A DNA stretch of 34,919 nt from DATJYV01 sp035499415 (GTDB lineage: Bacteria > Bacteroidota > Ignavibacteria > UBA10030). Position 1 is the stretch's first letter; every line of letters starts with the position of its first letter. The DNA lies in the NCBI GenBank assembly GCA_035499415.1, contig DATJYV010000001.1:1-34919 (forward strand). Reading direction: 5' to 3'. The position numbers and the translations under genes were made by a program. The notes under the pieces are model-generated. The model searched no databases. It saw nothing but the letters and a program-made list of their open reading frames with translations, and was not told where the DNA came from. Shown here piece by piece: positions 31,720-34,919 of this stretch.

Positions 31720-32097
31720 TCAGTTGGACGTCGACCGCCGGCGGAACCCCTGCCCGGGCTGCGGTCGATTCTTGATCATCTGCTCGAACTTCGCCTTCTG
31801 CTCGTCCGTCAGCAATGCCGTAATTTCTTTGTCGGTTTTTTCATTGATTGACCGCATCGTCTCCATATTTGCCTGACGGTCGCCGGAATTCGCCTGGAAG
31901 GCGGCCATGCGCTCCTGGTCGGCGGCCTCGAAAATTTTCAGCACGCTGTCCCGTTGTGCCTTGGAGAGTCCCAGAGAATCCTGAAGCGTTTGCGTTCGTT
32001 GTTCGGGCGTCATCCTCATCCGCTGTCCCTGGGCAAAGGAGCTTACAGACCCGAGCACGATAAGAATGAGGGAGACTTGCAATATTCGTCCAATCAT
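31720..32097 (-). CDS. Spy/LTXXQ-like periplasmic protein
   Basis: A 125-residue exported helical protein. The signal peptide is GRILQVSLILIVLGSVSSFAQ, with cleavage near residue 22-23. Two motifs of LTxxQ type are visible, LSKAQ (44-48) and LTDEQ (96-100), separated by a charged helix rich in Met, Glu and Gln. Spy and CpxP of this family are periplasmic chaperones or stress sensors. ATG at 32097 is chosen because GGAGG lies seven bases upstream; longer readings add unrelated residues. It is divergent from the receptor gene and shares a palindrome-rich control region with it. Confidence 0.8.
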   Translation of the reverse strand: MIGRILQVSLILIVLGSVSSFAQGQRMRMTPEQRTQTLQDSLGLSKAQRDSVLKIFEAADQERMAAFQANSGDRQANMETMRSINEKTDKEITALLTDEQKAKFEQMIKNRPQPGQGFRRRSTSN

Positions 32098-32197
32098 AAT
32101 GAATCCTCCTGCAATGAAGGTTGATAAGTATCGCGTGATTTTCGGGACGGCGGCCGCATTCCACATGGCGACCCGTTAGACAGTGCCCACCCAATCC

Positions 32198-32232
32198 CCG
32201 GTTTAACCGGTTTCGCGACTTTTTCTAAACCG
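32198..32232. promoter_or_regulatory. Clustered CCGGTTT/AAACCG inverted repeats in the divergent control region
   Basis: CCGGTTTAACCGG (32198-32210) is a perfect inverted repeat around a central T. A second CGGTTT (32208-32213) pairs with AAACCG (32227-32232). Three half-sites within 35 bases, between divergent genes, suggest an operator. No regulator is identified, and no promoter of the usual pattern was found for either gene. Confidence 0.4.
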
Positions 32233-32264
32233 ATTCGTCCAACACGCTGTCCAAGAGAGAACTG

Positions 32265-32270
32265 AAGGAG
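32265..32270 (+). promoter_or_regulatory. Shine-Dalgarno AAGGAG placed for an AUC start
   Basis: AAGGAG is followed by six bases (ATTCCC) and then ATC at 32277, the first codon of a good signal peptide. The same 6-9 base spacing is seen before ftsH, exbB, exbD and tonB. In this frame there is no ATG, GTG or TTG between the stop at 32226 and the signal peptide. Confidence 0.6.
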
Positions 32271-32276
32271 ATTCCC

Positions 32277-34919
32277 ATCCCGCGCCGTTTCATCCTGCTC
32301 AGCATCGCGCTGGGCCTTGCCTGCTCGTACGTCCGGGCCCAGACGTCAACCGTCCACGGCATTGTCAATGATGCGAAAACCGACACGCCGCTCTGGGGCG
32401 TGTATGCACGGCTCAGCAATCCCAACGACAGCACCGAAGTCTACTACGCGGTCACCGATGCCCGGGGCATATTCACGTTCCTTGCCATACGCCCGCAATC
32501 GTACTTTCTCGACCTGACGTATGTCGGTTACACCAAGGTAAGCAAAACGGTCGTCGTGGACAAGCAGAATACCGACCTCGGAACTTTCGAGATGTCGGAA
32601 ACGACCATTCCATTGGGCGAGGTGGTTGTGCAGGGCACAATGCCTGCCGCCATCCAGAAGGCCGACACGACCGAGTTTATGGCCAAGGCGTTCAGGACGA
32701 ACCCCGACGCCGACGCGCAGGACCTCATCGCCAAAATGCCGGGCATCACCGTGGACAATACCGGCGTCAAGGCGCTCGGCGAGGACATTCAGCAGGTGCT
32801 CGTGGACGGCAAACCATTCTTTGGCGGAGACCCGACGCTCGCGCTCCACAATCTCCCCGCGGATGCGATCGAAAAAATTCAAGTGTTTGACAAGATGAGC
32901 GACCAGGCGGAATTCACGGGATTCGACGACGGGCAGTCGGTGAAGACGATCAATATCATCCTGCGGCCGGAGAAAAGAAATTCCCAGTTCGGAAAATACT
33001 ACGGCGGATACGGCGACGACGGCCACTACCTGACGGGCGGAAGCGGGAACGTGTTTGACAATGACATGAAACTGTCGCTGATCGGGCTTTCGAACAATGT
33101 GAACCAGCAGAATTTTTCCACCCAGGATCTTCTGGGCGTTCTCGGCAGTACGGGACAGCGCGGGGCCATGTTTGCGGGGAACGGCGTGGGACGCCAGGGG
33201 ATGGGGCGCGGCGGCGGGGGAGGCGGAAATTTCATAGGTGGATTCCAGGGGGGTGGCGGCAACGGCGGCGCATCGATCGGGAACTTCCTCATCGGCCAGC
33301 AGAGCGGGATCACATCGACGAGCTCCGTGGGGACGAACTACACCGACAATTGGGGAGGCGGGGTTTCAGTCAGCCAGAGCTATTTTTTCAACTCCGCCGA
33401 CAACCGGAATACGCAGGGCCTCACGCGTACGTATTTTTCCAACGTCGATTCCGTCAATCTCTACAACCAGCGGACCGACGCGGACGGCAAGAACTACAAC
33501 CATCGTCTCGACGGGCGCTACGAGTTCGCCCCCGATACCTCGAACTCGATCATCGACCAGCCGAAACTTTACTTCCAGAATAACCATCAGACGAGCGTTG
33601 TCGCCGGGTCCAACGCGCTGACGCCGCTGCAGATTCTCAACCAGGCCGAGAATGACAACGCGACGACCACCACCGGCAATAATCTGAGCAACCATCTCGT
33701 CCTGCGCCACAAGTTCGACATTCCCGGCAGAACAATTTCTCTGGACTTCGGCGCGACATCCAACACGAAGAACGGCTCCGGCACATTGTTATCGTCCGCC
33801 GAATATTTTACGGGGAGTCCGCCGCAGTACGATACGCTCAACCAGCGGACGGGCCTCGTCTCCTCGAGCGCGTCCCTTTCGGCGCGGGTTGCCTACACGG
33901 AACCGATTATGGACGCGACGCTGCTTCAGCTCTCGTGGAATCCCACGTATTCGAAAAATAATTCGGATAACCGCAGGTTTTCATACGACCCCGTGACGCA
34001 GACATACGCATCCGTCGATACCGGCCTTTCAAACACGTACAATAACACCTACTCGACCAACAACGCCGGCGCGGGTCTCCGGTTCCGGGGAAAATCGTTT
34101 AACGTCATGGCGGACGTCGTCTATCAGACCGCGCTCCTCCAGGGTGATCAAATCTTTCCCTTCGGCGGGAATACATCGAAAAGATTCTACGCGGTCCTTC
34201 CTGCGTTGACCATGAACTTCAACATCACCGACCACAGCAACCTGCGGCTGTTCTATCGGACGACCTCCAGCGCTCCGTCCATCAGCCAGCTCCAGAACGT
34301 CGTCGATAATTCCAATCCTCTCATTCTATCCACCGGAAATCCGGATTTGAAGCAGTCGTATAATTACACGCTTATGTCCCGCTTCGCGCTGACGAACGTC
34401 GGCACGGCGCAGGGATTTTTTGTACTCTTTACGGCGACGCACACGGCAAACTATGTCGGAACCCTGACCCTGACATCGCAGCGGGATTCCGTTCTTGCCC
34501 AGGGAATTCCGTTCAATCGGGGGACCCAGCTCACGATTCCGGTCAACCTCGAGGGCTACTGGACGGGGCGGACGTTTCTCACCTACAGCCTGCCTGTCAC
34601 CTTCATCAGGAGCATCATGAACCTTAACGGCGGCGTGACGTACGCCCGCACGCCCGGGTTGGTGGACGAATTGTATAATTATTCGAGCACGCTCAGCTAC
34701 AGTCTCGGCGAGGTCTGGAGCAGCAACATCAGCGATGAAATCGATTTCAGTCTCGGGTATACGGGAAACTATAACACGACCCGCAATACCCTGCAACCGA
34801 ACCTCAACTCCGACTATTATAATCACAACGTCGACTTCAAGCTCAACCTGATTTTCTGGAACGGGGTCGTGTATCGCAGCGAGGTCATGAATACGCTCTA
34901 CAGCGGGTTGACGGGAGGA
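32277..34919 (+). CDS. TonB-dependent receptor-like outer-membrane beta-barrel protein (3' partial, apparent AUC start)
   Basis: 881 codons are visible and the frame runs off the window end. After a signal peptide (PRRFILLSIALGLACSYVRAQ) comes a CarboxypepD-regulatory-like domain (STVHGIVNDAKTDTPLWGVY to LGTFEM). A plug-like region follows with DLIAKMPGITVDNTG, QQVLVDGKPFFGGDP and ADAIEKIQVFDKMSDQAEFTG. A Gly-rich stretch (GRGGGGGG, then QGGGGNGG) precedes many barrel strands. The order fits the 'outer membrane beta-barrel family' relatives of SusC-type receptors. It probably takes up a nutrient or metal complex using TonB. The N-terminus begins at ATC, since no standard start codon precedes the signal peptide; a G-to-C base error would also explain this. 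Confidence 0.88.
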   Translation, partial: MPRRFILLSIALGLACSYVRAQTSTVHGIVNDAKTDTPLWGVYARLSNPNDSTEVYYAVTDARGIFTFLAIRPQSYFLDLTYVGYTKVSKTVVVDKQNTDLGTFEMSETTIPLGEVVVQGTMPAAIQKADTTEFMAKAFRTNPDADAQDLIAKMPGITVDNTGVKALGEDIQQVLVDGKPFFGGDPTLALHNLPADAIEKIQVFDKMSDQAEFTGFDDGQSVKTINIILRPEKRNSQFGKYYGGYGDDGHYLTGGSGNVFDNDMKLSLIGLSNNVNQQNFSTQDLLGVLGSTGQRGAMFAGNGVGRQGMGRGGGGGGNFIGGFQGGGGNGGASIGNFLIGQQSGITSTSSVGTNYTDNWGGGVSVSQSYFFNSADNRNTQGLTRTYFSNVDSVNLYNQRTDADGKNYNHRLDGRYEFAPDTSNSIIDQPKLYFQNNHQTSVVAGSNALTPLQILNQAENDNATTTTGNNLSNHLVLRHKFDIPGRTISLDFGATSNTKNGSGTLLSSAEYFTGSPPQYDTLNQRTGLVSSSASLSARVAYTEPIMDATLLQLSWNPTYSKNNSDNRRFSYDPVTQTYASVDTGLSNTYNNTYSTNNAGAGLRFRGKSFNVMADVVYQTALLQGDQIFPFGGNTSKRFYAVLPALTMNFNITDHSNLRLFYRTTSSAPSISQLQNVVDNSNPLILSTGNPDLKQSYNYTLMSRFALTNVGTAQGFFVLFTATHTANYVGTLTLTSQRDSVLAQGIPFNRGTQLTIPVNLEGYWTGRTFLTYSLPVTFIRSIMNLNGGVTYARTPGLVDELYNYSSTLSYSLGEVWSSNISDEIDFSLGYTGNYNTTRNTLQPNLNSDYYNHNVDFKLNLIFWNGVVYRSEVMNTLYSGLTGG

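Overview
The window is GC-rich, densely coded DNA from a Gram-negative bacterium, most likely a high-GC member of the Bacteroidota/Ignavibacteriota/Chlorobiota (FCB) assemblage. The case rests on four things: an Omp85 outer-membrane assembly protein, a TonB-linked receptor of the 'outer membrane beta-barrel family' type with an N-terminal carboxypeptidase-regulatory-like domain, an ExbB-ExbD-ExbD-TonB-PBP-TPR gene order, and several gene starts preceded by a TTG-N19/21-TAnnTT element like the -33/-7 promoter of the Bacteroidota housekeeping sigma factor. The lineage is inferred; no rRNA or tRNA gene is present.

Layout. 1-8008 (+): 3' part of an Omp85 barrel, a UbiA-family prenyltransferase, rnhB, yraN, the NAD-salvage pair pncB-pncA, a CstA-type transporter and a minimal DEDDy exonuclease; several of these genes overlap. 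8112-10153 (+): a PAS-PAS hybrid histidine kinase behind a sigma54-like element. 10251-15021 (-): a tilS-hpt-ftsH cluster that continues, by an ATGA overlap, into a dolichol-kinase-like membrane protein. 15314-18478 (+): a membrane sensor kinase and its NtrC-type response regulator, which carries an intact GAFTGA loop. 18742-25518 (+): a nine-gene operon of STAS protein, ExbB/TolQ, two ExbD/TolR, TonB, a 76-aa membrane protein, a PstS-like lipoprotein, a TPR protein and a lipoprotein with two similar halves. Its upstream region holds a palindrome, a Bacteroidota-type promoter and a sigma54-like element in close array, which suggests control by the neighbouring regulator. 25642-29747 (+): two overlapping APC permeases and a TerC-family protein. 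29915-30472 (-): a membrane protein with a HisKA phospho-acceptor domain but no ATPase domain. 30668-32097: an unrecognised 107-aa protein, a secreted DinB-fold protein and, on the minus strand, a Spy/LTXXQ-like periplasmic protein. 32277-34919 (+): the TonB-dependent receptor, cut off by the window end, whose only well-placed start codon appears to be AUC.

How the parts may fit together: the ExbB/ExbD/TonB proteins would energise outer-membrane receptors such as the one at the window's end. The PBP, TPR and PsbP-like proteins encoded with them look like periplasmic partners of that machine. The most distinctive observations are the possible two-sigma control of the TonB operon, the AUC start, the HisKA-only protein, the repeated promoter motif, and several unexplained palindromes and RNA-like folds between genes. 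No CRISPR array, insertion sequence, prophage, tRNA or rRNA was seen. No stretch longer than about 300 bases lacks a gene.
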